Below, in pieces: positions 32,964 to 40,505 of a stretch of DNA of 43,862 nt (positions are counted from its first letter, which is position 1; each line of letters begins with the position of its first letter). The position numbers and the translations under genes were made by a program. The notes beneath the pieces are model-generated. The model saw only the letters and a program-made list of their open reading frames with translations. It did not search any database and was not told where the DNA came from. The DNA lies in NCBI RefSeq assembly GCF_001440475.1, contig NZ_LLYB01000134.1, positions 175,368 through 219,229 on the forward strand. Direction: 5' to 3'. The stretch comes from Bradyrhizobium lablabi. GTDB taxonomy: Bacteria > Pseudomonadota > Alphaproteobacteria > Rhizobiales > Xanthobacteraceae.

Positions 32964-34308
32964 GGATGACGTCCTCCATTCCGGCCGCTAGTTCGAAGAT
33001 GCGACGATCCGATCCGCCCGCGGCGGCCAGCATCAGCCCGACCGGCATCTCGCCTTCGCGATGCGCCGGCAGCGAGATCGCGCAGCCGTCGAGCATGTTG
33101 ATCAGCGTGCAGTTGCGCAACGACCGCAAATTCTCCGTGGCGAACAGCTTGTCGTCGGCGACAAGGTCGGCGATTTTGGGCGGCGTATTCGCGGTGGTCG
33201 GCAGCACCAGCGCGTCATACGGCGCGATGCGCTGCTCGGTGCGCGCAATGAACGAGCGGCGCGCGTTGAGGATGTCGATATAGTCAGCCGCGCTGATGGC
33301 TTCGCCACGCAGGATGCGGACGCGGACGCGGGGATCGTAGACGTCGCCTTTGCTGGTGAGCAGATAGCGGTGCCACGCGTAGCTTTCCGCGGCGGCAAAC
33401 CCGCCCTTGCTGCTCATGGCGCCGACATCGTGGAATTCCGGCACCTCGATCCGCTCGATCAACGCACCGTGGCGTGACAGCGTCTCCAGCGCGCGCTCGA
33501 AGGTCTTTGCGACCTCTTCGTCGAGATCGTCGAGCGCGACCGTGGTCGGCACCGCGAGCCGCATGCCCTTGACCGGGCGCGGATGCAACGGCTTAACGGC
33601 TTCCTCCGCGAGCACGGCGTCGAGCACCGCGCAGCAGCCAACCGAGCGCGCCAGCGGGCCAAAGCTGTCGAGTGAGGACGACAGCGGCACGCCGCCGTCA
33701 AGCGGCACGCGCGCCTGCGTCGGCTTGTAGCCGACGATGCCGTTATAGGCCGCCGGAATCCGACAGGAGCCGCCGGTATCGGTGCCGAGCGCGCCATAGG
33801 CCATGCCATCCGCGATCGAGACCGCAGCCCCCGAGGACGAGCCGCCCGGCACATGGCCGACGCTGCGATTGAACACGCTCTTCGGCGTGCCGTAATGCGG
33901 ATTGATGCCGATGCCGGAATAGGCGAATTCGGTCATGTTGGTGCGGCCGATCACGATGAAGCCGGTCCGGCGCAGCCGCGCCACCACAGGTGCATCGGCT
34001 TCCGCGGGCGCGGAATCCTCCAGCGCGCGGGATCCGGCGCGGGTCACCTGCCCCTTGATGTCATAGAGATCCTTGATCGACACGGGGATGCCTGCATAGG
34101 GCGACGGTGCGGCATGCGCTTTGCGTAAGTGATCCATCGCATCCGCCGCCGATATCGCGGCGTCCTTGTCGACATGGATAAAGGCCCGCGCGCCTTCGCC
34201 GGCGGGATCGGCAATTCTGGCCAGACACGCCTCGACCAGTTTGCGCGCGGTGGTGCGCCCGGTGTCGAGATCGGCGGCGAGGCTGGCGAGTGTCGGATTA
34301 GCAGGCAT
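32956..34308 (-). CDS. Amidase (amidase-signature family)
   Basis: The 450-residue protein has the amidase signature triad: K79 in PVSIKDLYDIKG, the cis-Ser in GGSSSGAA (157-159), and nucleophile S181 in GTDTGGSCRIP. The family hydrolyses carboxamides, including aryl amides, allophanate and Gln-tRNA intermediates; nothing here points to GatA because gatB/gatC are absent. ATG at 34306-34308. It overlaps DUF2848 downstream and is preceded after 20 bases by a detached AtuA ferredoxin-like domain gene. A plausible setting is release of ammonia from an amide in a carboxylic-acid breakdown route, but the substrate is unknown. Confidence 0.93.
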   Translation of the reverse strand: MPANPTLASLAADLDTGRTTARKLVEACLARIADPAGEGARAFIHVDKDAAISAADAMDHLRKAHAAPSPYAGIPVSIKDLYDIKGQVTRAGSRALEDSAPAEADAPVVARLRRTGFIVIGRTNMTEFAYSGIGINPHYGTPKSVFNRSVGHVPGGSSSGAAVSIADGMAYGALGTDTGGSCRIPAAYNGIVGYKPTQARVPLDGGVPLSSSLDSFGPLARSVGCCAVLDAVLAEEAVKPLHPRPVKGMRLAVPTTVALDDLDEEVAKTFERALETLSRHGALIERIEVPEFHDVGAMSSKGGFAAAESYAWHRYLLTSKGDVYDPRVRVRILRGEAISAADYIDILNARRSFIARTEQRIAPYDALVLPTTANTPPKIADLVADDKLFATENLRSLRNCTLINMLDGCAISLPAHREGEMPVGLMLAAAGGSDRRIFELAAGMEDVIRV

Positions 34309-34328
34309 GATCGTCGTCGCTCTCTTCG

Positions 34329-34649
34329 TTAATTGCCGTCCGGCGCGGGTACGATGTCGAGATCCAGCAGCGCCGAACTCAGCGATTTGCCGTGTGCATC
34401 GAGGGCCAGCGACCGGGTTACGCCCCCTCCCAGCGCCTGGTCCATCACGAAATTCAGCGCAGCGAGATTGGGCAGTTCATAACGAACCACCTCGCCCTGG
34501 ACAACACCGGCAAAATGGGACTTCACCCGCGCAGCGGTAACTTGCTCGAGCAACAGCGGATAGTGCTTGGCGTCATAGGCGATGACCGAGATGTTGGAAA
34601 TGTTGCCCTTGTCGCCGGTGCGGGAATGAGCGATCTCGCGCAGCTTCAC
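34329..34649 (-). CDS. AtuA-like ferredoxin-fold domain protein
   Basis: The 106-residue protein (KLREIAHSRTGDKGNISNISVIAY at the start, then RYELPNLAALNFVMDQALGGGVTRSLALDAHGKSLSSALLDLDI) equals the C-terminal domain of AtuA/DUF1446 proteins, here as a separate gene. I start it at GTG 34647-34649, with GGAG a few bases upstream and only one base after the stop of the AtuA-like gene. A longer open frame to 34889 overlaps that gene and has a low-complexity, unconserved N-terminus, so I reject it. It presumably binds the larger AtuA-like protein. Function in the acyclic terpene utilisation family is unresolved. Confidence 0.85.
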   Translation of the reverse strand: MKLREIAHSRTGDKGNISNISVIAYDAKHYPLLLEQVTAARVKSHFAGVVQGEVVRYELPNLAALNFVMDQALGGGVTRSLALDAHGKSLSSALLDLDIVPAPDGN

Positions 34650-34650
34650 C

Positions 34651-35991
34651 CTATGCTCCCACAAATCGGATCTGCGACTTTGCCAGCTCGCGCGGCAGCA
34701 GCACGGATGCGACCGCGACCACGTCACGCGCCGATTTCCAGGCGCCGCCGCCCGCGGCCGGGCCATTGGTATAGAGTGTCTCGACCTCGTTGCCGATCCT
34801 GATCGCCTCACGCAGGTTCTCGGTACGCCCCGCGACCCGCACGCGCACCTCATAAGGTTCGCCGGCCCGCGCGGACACTTCCGGCCCATGCAGGGAATCG
34901 ACGCCGACCAGTTCGAACCGCAATTCGCTCGCGGCGACGTTGGTGAGCTTCAGCCGCTCGCGGACGATCTCCAGCGCCAGCCGCCCCCGCGCCAGTGCGC
35001 CGGGACCGGCATAGGAGATCTGTCCCTCGCCGATATAGCTGTCGACATAACCGACCGAGACCTTCAGCGTATCGGTTCGCTTCGTGCCACGGCCGCCGCT
35101 GACACGGACGCGATCAGGTCCGATTTCCTCGATCCTTACCTGCGAGAAATCCGCGACCACATCCGGCTGGAAATATTTCGTGGGGTCGTGGACCTCATAC
35201 AGCAATTGCTCCTTGCAGGTTTGCTCCGTCACCGCGCCGCCCGAGCCCGCAACCTTGGTGACGACAAGACTGCCGTCCTCGCCGACCTCGCCGATCGGAA
35301 AGCCAAGCCGCGCCAGATCAGCCACATCCTTGTACCCGGGATCGGCAAAATAGCCGCCGGTGATCTGGCCGGCGCATTCGAGCAGATGGCCGGCGACCGT
35401 GCCCTGCCCGAGCAGATTCCAGTCGTCCATCGCCCAGCCGAAGGCATGGATCATCGGCGCCAGGAACAGCGCCGGATCGGATGCTCTCCCGGTGATGACG
35501 ACATCGGCACCCGCGGCCAGCGCCTGCGCCATCGGCTCGGCGCCGAGATAGGCATTCGCCGACAACAGCCGGTTGCCGAGCTGCTTGATCGTGCCGTCGA
35601 ATTCCATGATCGGCAGATCGCCTTCCTTGCAGGCGTCGAGCACGTCGTCGCCGACGATGGCAGCCACCTTCAGAGATGGCAGCCCAAGTGACCTCGCGAT
35701 CTCAGCGGTCTTTCGCGCGGCGGCTTCCGGATTGGCCGCGCCCATATTGGTCACGATCTTGATGCCCTTGGCGGCGCAGACCGGCAGAACCGCGCGCATG
35801 CGCTCCTCGAGCAATGGATCGAAGCCGCTGTCGGGATCTTTCATGCGCGCCTGCTGCGCGAGCGCCACCGTACGCTCGCCGAGGCATTCGAACACGAGAT
35901 ACTGGATATCGCCCTTCTCGGCGAGTTCGATCGCAGGCTCGATGCGATCGCCCGAATAGCCGGCACCGGACCCTATTCGTATCGTTCGCAC
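34651..35991 (-). CDS. AtuA-like (DUF1446) protein, first domain
   Basis: The 446-residue protein matches the DUF1446/AtuA family: TIRIGSGAGYSGDRIEPAIELAEKGDIQYLVFECLGERT at the start, IVTNMGAANPEAAA, a central ADVVITGRASDPALFLAPMIHAFGW, LLECAGQITGGYF, and a C-terminal RVRVAGRTENLREAIRIGNEVETLYTNGPA. AtuA was named from acyclic terpene (citronellol/geraniol) catabolism, but the family occurs in many acid-degrading operons and its reaction is not settled. Start at GTG 35989-35991 with GGAGA five bases upstream; a TTG further upstream gives an unconserved leader. It heads the minus-strand operon of AtuA, AtuA C-domain, amidase and DUF2848. The rest of the terpene pathway (atuCF, liuABCD) is not here. 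Confidence 0.9.
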   Translation of the reverse strand: MRTIRIGSGAGYSGDRIEPAIELAEKGDIQYLVFECLGERTVALAQQARMKDPDSGFDPLLEERMRAVLPVCAAKGIKIVTNMGAANPEAAARKTAEIARSLGLPSLKVAAIVGDDVLDACKEGDLPIMEFDGTIKQLGNRLLSANAYLGAEPMAQALAAGADVVITGRASDPALFLAPMIHAFGWAMDDWNLLGQGTVAGHLLECAGQITGGYFADPGYKDVADLARLGFPIGEVGEDGSLVVTKVAGSGGAVTEQTCKEQLLYEVHDPTKYFQPDVVADFSQVRIEEIGPDRVRVSGGRGTKRTDTLKVSVGYVDSYIGEGQISYAGPGALARGRLALEIVRERLKLTNVAASELRFELVGVDSLHGPEVSARAGEPYEVRVRVAGRTENLREAIRIGNEVETLYTNGPAAGGGAWKSARDVVAVASVLLPRELAKSQIRFVGA

Positions 35992-36198
35992 ATCGTCTCC
36001 TTCTCGCTGCAAGCACCACGCGGCTCGCAACAGACAAATACCCTAGCGCGGAAAATTACTGGCATACAAGCGCTGTGGCTTGGCGGAATGCGGCCATGCG
36101 GCAGCGCCACTGCTGGGACCGTTGACGGGGAACAGTCTATGTCGCATCAAGATCGAAACATGCGGGCAAGCGTCCGCGTCCCAAGGAGAAATTGCCGC

Positions 36199-36612
36199 AT
36201 GGCCGAACCCGCGCGCGCCAAACCAAAGCCCACACCGGAGACCCAGCATTTCTGGGACGGAACGCAAGCCGGCGAACTGCGCCTGCAGCGCTGCGACGCC
36301 TGCGCCAATGTCTATTTTCCGCCGCGCCCGTTCTGCCCCTCCTGCGCCTCGCGCAAGGTTTCCGTGTTCAAGGCAAGCGGCAAGGGCAAGCTCTATAGTT
36401 ACGTTATCAACCACCGTCCGGCCGCGCCCGGCTTCACGCCGCCCTACGCGATCGCGGTCGTCGAACTCGACGAGGGCCCGCGCATGATGAGCAACATCAT
36501 CGACTGTCCGCAGACGCCGGAGGCGCTCGAACTCGACATGAAGCTCGAAGTCGCGTTCGAAAAGCTCGACGACAAGATCACCCTTCCCTTGTTCCGTCCG
36601 GCGAAGGGTTAA
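36199..36612 (+). CDS. Zn-ribbon OB-fold protein (DUF35)
   Basis: The 137-residue protein has a rubredoxin-like zinc ribbon with C32-x2-C35 and C46-x2-C49 (RCDACANVYFPPRPFCPSC) followed by an OB-fold (about 55-130, YSYVINHRPAAPGF). Start is ATG 36199, with AAGGAG 10 bases upstream; in-frame codons further upstream lack a ribosome site. DUF35 proteins partner thiolase-like enzymes and acyl-CoA hydratases; the best studied case is the DUF35 domain of ChsH2 with the steroid side-chain aldolase Ltp2. The next gene, four bases downstream, is thiolase-like, which supports that partnership. Confidence 0.92.
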   Translation: MAEPARAKPKPTPETQHFWDGTQAGELRLQRCDACANVYFPPRPFCPSCASRKVSVFKASGKGKLYSYVINHRPAAPGFTPPYAIAVVELDEGPRMMSNIIDCPQTPEALELDMKLEVAFEKLDDKITLPLFRPAKG

Positions 36613-36616
36613 GCAT

Positions 36617-37756
36617 ATGCGCAGAAACCAGGTCGCCGTCGTCGGCGCAGCCGAGACCACCGAACTCGGCGTCATTCCCAACATGTCGCAGATCCAGCTC
36701 CATGCGGACGCGGCGCTCAACGCCATTGCGGATGCCGGGCTGAAACTGTCCGACATCGACGGCATCGCTACCGCCGTCGAAACCCCGCAGCAGATCGCAC
36801 ATTACCTCGGCATCACGCCGACCTGGGTCGACGGCACGTCCGTCGGCGGCTGCTCGTTCATGCTGCACGTCCGTCATGCCGCCGCTGCCATCGAAGCCGG
36901 GCTCTGCAAGACCGTGCTGATCACCCACGCCGAGAGCGGCAAGTCGATGATCGGAAAATTGCCGCGCTCGACGCCGCCAGACAGCCTCAATGGCCAGTTC
37001 GAGGCGCCGTTCGGCGTCTACGGCCCGCCCAGCATGTTCCCGATTCCCGTGCTGCGCTACATGAAGACCTACGGCATCACCCATGAGCAGATCGCCATGG
37101 TCGCGGTCGCCCAGCGCGAATGGGCGGCAAAGAACCCGCGCGCGATGATGAAGGACCCGATCACGGTCGCCGACGTGCTGAACTCGCGGATGATCGCCTA
37201 CCCGTTCCGCCTGCTGCAATGCTGCCTCGTCACCGATGGCGGCGGCGCGCTGATCCTCACCTCGGCCGACCGCGCCAAGGATTTTCCGAAGAAGCCGGTC
37301 TATATCCTCGGCACCGGCGAGAGCGTGGAAACGCCGATGGTCAGCCAGATGGAGACGTTCAACTCCTCGCGCGCCTTCAAGGTGGCGGGGCCGACCGCCT
37401 TCAAGGAGGCCGGCATCACCCACAAGGACGTCAATCATCTCATGATCTACGACGCCTTTGCCCATCTGCCGCTTTTTGGCCTCGGCGATCTCGGCTTCAT
37501 GCCGCATGAAGAGACCGGTAAGTTCATCGCCGACGGCAACACCCGCCCCGGCGGCAAGCTGCCGCTCAACACCAATGGCGGCGGCCTCAGCTATATGCAC
37601 TCCGGCATGTACGGCATGTACGCGCTGCAGGAGAGCGTGCGGCAGATGCGCGGCATCGCGCCGGCGCAGGTCAAGGACGCGAAGATTTCGGTCTGCCACG
37701 GCGTCGGCGGCATGTTCGCGGCGAGTGGCACGATCATCTTTACGAACGAACGCTAG
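36617..37756 (+). CDS. Thiolase-like protein, nucleophilic Cys apparently absent
   Basis: The 379-residue protein has the SCP-x/Ltp2-like thiolase fold, with VGAAETTELG at the start, the C-terminal NTNGGGLSYMHSGMYG and VCHGVGGMFAASGTI. In ordinary thiolases the N-terminal motif contains the acyl-accepting Cys (VNNxCxTG). Here it reads VDGTSVGGCSF, so Ser75 aligns with that Cys and C79 is displaced by four. Family members without the Cys, such as Ltp2, act as retro-aldol lyases with a DUF35 partner, and a DUF35 gene is directly upstream (four bases). It likely cleaves a CoA thioester of a beta-hydroxy or beta-keto acid. I am sure of the family and less sure of lyase versus thiolase. Confidence 0.88.
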   Translation: MRRNQVAVVGAAETTELGVIPNMSQIQLHADAALNAIADAGLKLSDIDGIATAVETPQQIAHYLGITPTWVDGTSVGGCSFMLHVRHAAAAIEAGLCKTVLITHAESGKSMIGKLPRSTPPDSLNGQFEAPFGVYGPPSMFPIPVLRYMKTYGITHEQIAMVAVAQREWAAKNPRAMMKDPITVADVLNSRMIAYPFRLLQCCLVTDGGGALILTSADRAKDFPKKPVYILGTGESVETPMVSQMETFNSSRAFKVAGPTAFKEAGITHKDVNHLMIYDAFAHLPLFGLGDLGFMPHEETGKFIADGNTRPGGKLPLNTNGGGLSYMHSGMYGMYALQESVRQMRGIAPAQVKDAKISVCHGVGGMFAASGTIIFTNER

Positions 37757-37788
37757 GAAATGGCTGGCGCGAGCGCAGCACTCAATCT

Positions 37789-37866
37789 GTCATTGCCGGG
37801 CTTGACCCGGCAATCCATCTCCTTCTGAAGAAGGATGGATGCGCGGGTCAAGCCCGCGCATGACGA
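37789..37866. repeat. Palindromic repeat (TTGCCGGGCTTGACCCGGCAA family)
   Basis: TGCCGGGCTTGACCCGGCA and TGCGCGGGTCAAGCCCGCGCA are each hairpins and are inverted relative to each other around ATCCATCTCCTTC/GAAGGATGGAT. The element lies between the thiolase-like gene and the SDR gene, inside a likely operon. Confidence 0.82.
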
Positions 37867-37911
37867 GCGGAGTTCTGCATCGGCCTGCGAAAACAGAACA
37901 GGAGACCCCCA

Positions 37912-38826
37912 ATGGCAAAATCACTGCAAGACAAAGTCATCATCGTCACCGGCGCAGGCCGCGGCATCGGGCGCGAGATCGCGCTGCTCTGCGCCGCCGA
38001 AGGCGCCAAGGTCGTGGTCAACGATCCCGGCGGCGCGGCCGACGGCGCCGGTTCGAGCGCGGCTCCCGCCGAGGAAGTGGTCGAGGAGATCAAGAAGCGC
38101 GGCGGCATCGCGGTCGCCAATTTCGAGTCGGTGGCGGAAGCGATCCCTGCCAGCAAGATCGTGAAGACCGCGACCGATCATTTCGGCCGGCTCGACGGCG
38201 TCGTCAACAATGCCGGCATCCTGCGCGACATGATCTTCCACAAGATGAGCGTGGAGGCGTTCGAGGCCGTCATCAAGGTGCACCTGATGGGTTCGTTCTA
38301 TGTCAGCCACGCCGCGGCGCGGATCTATCGCGAACAGGAGAGCGGCGCCTTCGTGCACTTCACCTCGACCTCGGGCCTGATCGGCAATTTCGGCCAGGCC
38401 AACTACGCCGCCGCCAAGCTCGGCATCGTTGGCCTGTCGAAGTCGATCGCGCTCGACATGGGCCGCTTCAATGTGCGCTCGAACTGCGTCTCGCCGTTCG
38501 CCTGGACCCGCATGATCGGCACCATCCCGACCGAGACCGACGCCGAGAAGGCGCGGGTCGAGAAGATCAAGCAGATGGGCCCGGAGAAGATCGCACCGGT
38601 CTGCGCCCACCTGCTCTCCGATGCCGCCAAGGACGTCACCGGGCAGATCTTCGGCGTGCGCATGAACGAGATCTTCCTGTTCAGCCAGAATCGTCCGGTA
38701 CGCTCGGTTCACCGCGGCGAAGGCTGGACGCCGCAGACCATTGCCGAGCACGGCATGCCGGCGCTGAAGGGATCGTTCACCGCGCTCGACCGCTCCGCGG
38801 ATATCTTTACGTGGGATCCGATCTGA
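37912..38826 (+). CDS. SDR-family NAD(P)-dependent oxidoreductase
   Basis: The 304-residue classical short-chain dehydrogenase has TGAGRGIG at 13-20 for the nucleotide, NNAG at 99-102, and the catalytic S152, Y165 and K169 (SGLIGNFGQANYAAAK). Its sequence and the extension after the core (from about 230) recall the hydroxyacyl-CoA dehydrogenase domain of peroxisomal multifunctional enzyme 2/17beta-HSD4 type. ATG at 37912 has AGGAG upstream. It follows the thiolase-like gene after 155 bases, most of them a palindromic repeat, and fits as the dehydrogenase acting just before cleavage by that enzyme. Cofactor preference is not certain. Confidence 0.93.
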   Translation: MAKSLQDKVIIVTGAGRGIGREIALLCAAEGAKVVVNDPGGAADGAGSSAAPAEEVVEEIKKRGGIAVANFESVAEAIPASKIVKTATDHFGRLDGVVNNAGILRDMIFHKMSVEAFEAVIKVHLMGSFYVSHAAARIYREQESGAFVHFTSTSGLIGNFGQANYAAAKLGIVGLSKSIALDMGRFNVRSNCVSPFAWTRMIGTIPTETDAEKARVEKIKQMGPEKIAPVCAHLLSDAAKDVTGQIFGVRMNEIFLFSQNRPVRSVHRGEGWTPQTIAEHGMPALKGSFTALDRSADIFTWDPI

Positions 38827-38890
38827 CGGACGAAGCGTAGGGTGGGCCAAGGCGCAACAGCGCCGTGCCCACCATCTCGCAACTGCCGGA

Positions 38891-38996
38891 CCTCATCCTG
38901 AGGAGGCGCGCGAGCGCCGTCTCGAAGGATGAATGGCACCAGCGGGGCCTCATGGTTCGAGACGGCGCTAATGCGCCTCCTCACCATGAGGATTCA
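38891..38996. repeat. Composite palindromic repeat (CCTGAGGAG family), copy 2
   Basis: CTCATCCTGAGGAGGCGC and GCGCCTCCTCACCATGAG form the outer arms, with GAGCGCCGTCTCGAAGG and GGTTCGAGACGGCGC inside. It is a diverged relative of 10631-10737 and sits between the SDR gene and the SMP-30-like gene. Confidence 0.8.
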
Positions 38997-39109
38997 ATGG
39001 CTGCTATACTGCGGCGCCATTTCCGGTTGTTTCATCACAGCCCGCCCGCTTTATGCCGGAATGCGGGCTGATGTTTTTCCTCCCAACAAAAAATACACGG
39101 GAGGAAATC

Positions 39110-40276
39110 ATGACAACCTCGCTGACCCTTTCCGATCCCCAGCAACAAGGCGGCGGTTTTGACCGTCGCAAGATACTGACCGGCGCGGCAGCACTCGCCG
39201 CCTCGACCGTAACGATGAAGACGGCTTCTGCCGCCTCCGTGGCGCCGCTCGGCCAAACCGGCGCACCGACCACGGCATCGCCGCCCCTGCCACTCGGCCC
39301 GCTTTCCGGCGCCCGCTATCCGGACGCTCGACTGGAGTCGATGAAGAAGCCGAAGGTTTCGTTCGGGCCGACAGGCTTTCCGGCCTTCGCGGGCACCATG
39401 GCCGTCGAGCGCGTCGCCACCGGATTCCGCTGGGCCGAAGGCCCAGTCTACTTTCCGGCTGGGCGATATGTTCTGTTTAGCGACATTCCCAACAACCGCA
39501 TCATGCGCTTTTCAGAAGATGACGGGCATCTCAGCGTCTATCGCCAGCCGTCGATGAACTCGAACGGCAACACGATTGATCGCGAAGGACGCCTGATCAC
39601 CTGCGAACACAGCGGTCGGCGGGTCACCCGGACCGAACTCGACGGCTCGATCACGATCATCGCCGACAAGTACAATGGCAAGAAACTGAACTCGCCGAAC
39701 GACGCAGTCGTCGCGGCCGACGGTACGATCTGGTTCTGCGACCCAGCCTACGGTATCGGCGGCTATTACGAGGGCATCAAGGCCGACGCCGAGCAGGAAA
39801 AGAAAAACGTCTACCGGGTGGATCCGAAATCCGGCGACATCAAGATGGTGGTCGATGACTTCGTGGAGCCAAACGGCCTTTGCTTCTCGCCTGACGAGAA
39901 GAAGCTCTATATCTGCGATACCGGCTTCACCGACGGGCCGGACAACCCGTCGCATATCCGCGTGTTCGACGTGGATCTCGCCGCCGGAAAGCTATCGAAC
40001 AGCAAGGTCTTTGCGGACATGCCCAAGCCCAGCATTACCGACGGGCTGCGCTGCGATCGTGAAGGCCGCCTCTGGTGCTCCGTGGGTTGGGGCGATCCGA
40101 ATGAGGACGGCGTGCGCTGCTACACAGCGGACGGCGACCTCCTCGGCAAGATCCACATCCCGGAAACGGTCGCCAATCTGTGCTTCGGCGGCCAGCAGCG
40201 GAACAGGCTCTACATCTGCGGCTCGTCGTCGCTGTATGCCGTGTACACCAGTGCGCAGGGTGCGATGAAGCCGTGA
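39110..40276 (+). CDS. Tat-exported SMP-30/gluconolactonase-like protein
   Basis: The 388-residue protein has a twin-arginine signal: R19-R20 in FDRRKILTGAAALAASTVTM, followed by a hydrophobic stretch ending in TASAASV, so it is probably exported folded by the Tat system. The mature part is a six-bladed SMP-30/LRE propeller: RWAEGPVYFPAGRYVLFSDIPNNRIMRF, KLNSPNDAVVAADGTIWFCDPAYGIGG, EPNGLCFSPDEKKLYICDTG and GLRCDREGRLWCS, with the Glu, Asn and Asp metal ligands of the fold. Family members are calcium- or zinc-dependent lactonases of sugar acids. Start at ATG 39110 with GGGAGG upstream; an upstream in-frame ATG at 39053 has no ribosome site and would precede the Tat motif by 19 residues. No sugar-acid neighbour fixes the substrate. 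Confidence 0.92.
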   Translation: MTTSLTLSDPQQQGGGFDRRKILTGAAALAASTVTMKTASAASVAPLGQTGAPTTASPPLPLGPLSGARYPDARLESMKKPKVSFGPTGFPAFAGTMAVERVATGFRWAEGPVYFPAGRYVLFSDIPNNRIMRFSEDDGHLSVYRQPSMNSNGNTIDREGRLITCEHSGRRVTRTELDGSITIIADKYNGKKLNSPNDAVVAADGTIWFCDPAYGIGGYYEGIKADAEQEKKNVYRVDPKSGDIKMVVDDFVEPNGLCFSPDEKKLYICDTGFTDGPDNPSHIRVFDVDLAAGKLSNSKVFADMPKPSITDGLRCDREGRLWCSVGWGDPNEDGVRCYTADGDLLGKIHIPETVANLCFGGQQRNRLYICGSSSLYAVYTSAQGAMKP

Positions 40277-40326
40277 GCAATGCCAACGGGCGCCAATAGT
40301 TGTTGGGAATACGCCCCCACCACGAG

Positions 40327-40494
40327 TCGTCCCCCCGCCTTGTGCGCAATTGCGCACTTGGCGCGGGGACCCATAACCACAGGGCTCTGTTGAAGCAGGT
40401 GATCTCTCCCATCCTGCCTTACGGATAGATCACGCGGTATGGGTCCCGGCGCCCGTGCGCAATTGCGCACTAGGCCGGGACGACGGCGGAGGGA
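40327..40494. repeat. Long composite palindromic repeat (GTCGTCCC family) with 16-bp palindromes in both arms
   Basis: The left arm runs GTCGTCCC to GGGGACCCATA and the right arm TATGGGTCCCGG to GGGACGAC, in inverted orientation. Each arm holds the same perfect 16-bp palindrome, GTGCGCAATTGCGCAC, at 40342-40357 and 40455-40470. In the related element at 43388-43522 that position is occupied by a short GCGAAAGC-type loop. It lies between the SMP-30-like gene and the converging ppc gene and could act as a bidirectional terminator. Confidence 0.85.
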
Positions 40495-40505
40495 GTGGCG
40501 CCCCC

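Noticed and set aside
34650..34889. Upstream extension of the small AtuA-domain gene
   Set aside because: It lies within the AtuA-like coding sequence in another frame and encodes an unconserved Arg-rich leader; GTG 34649 has a ribosome site and the conserved start.
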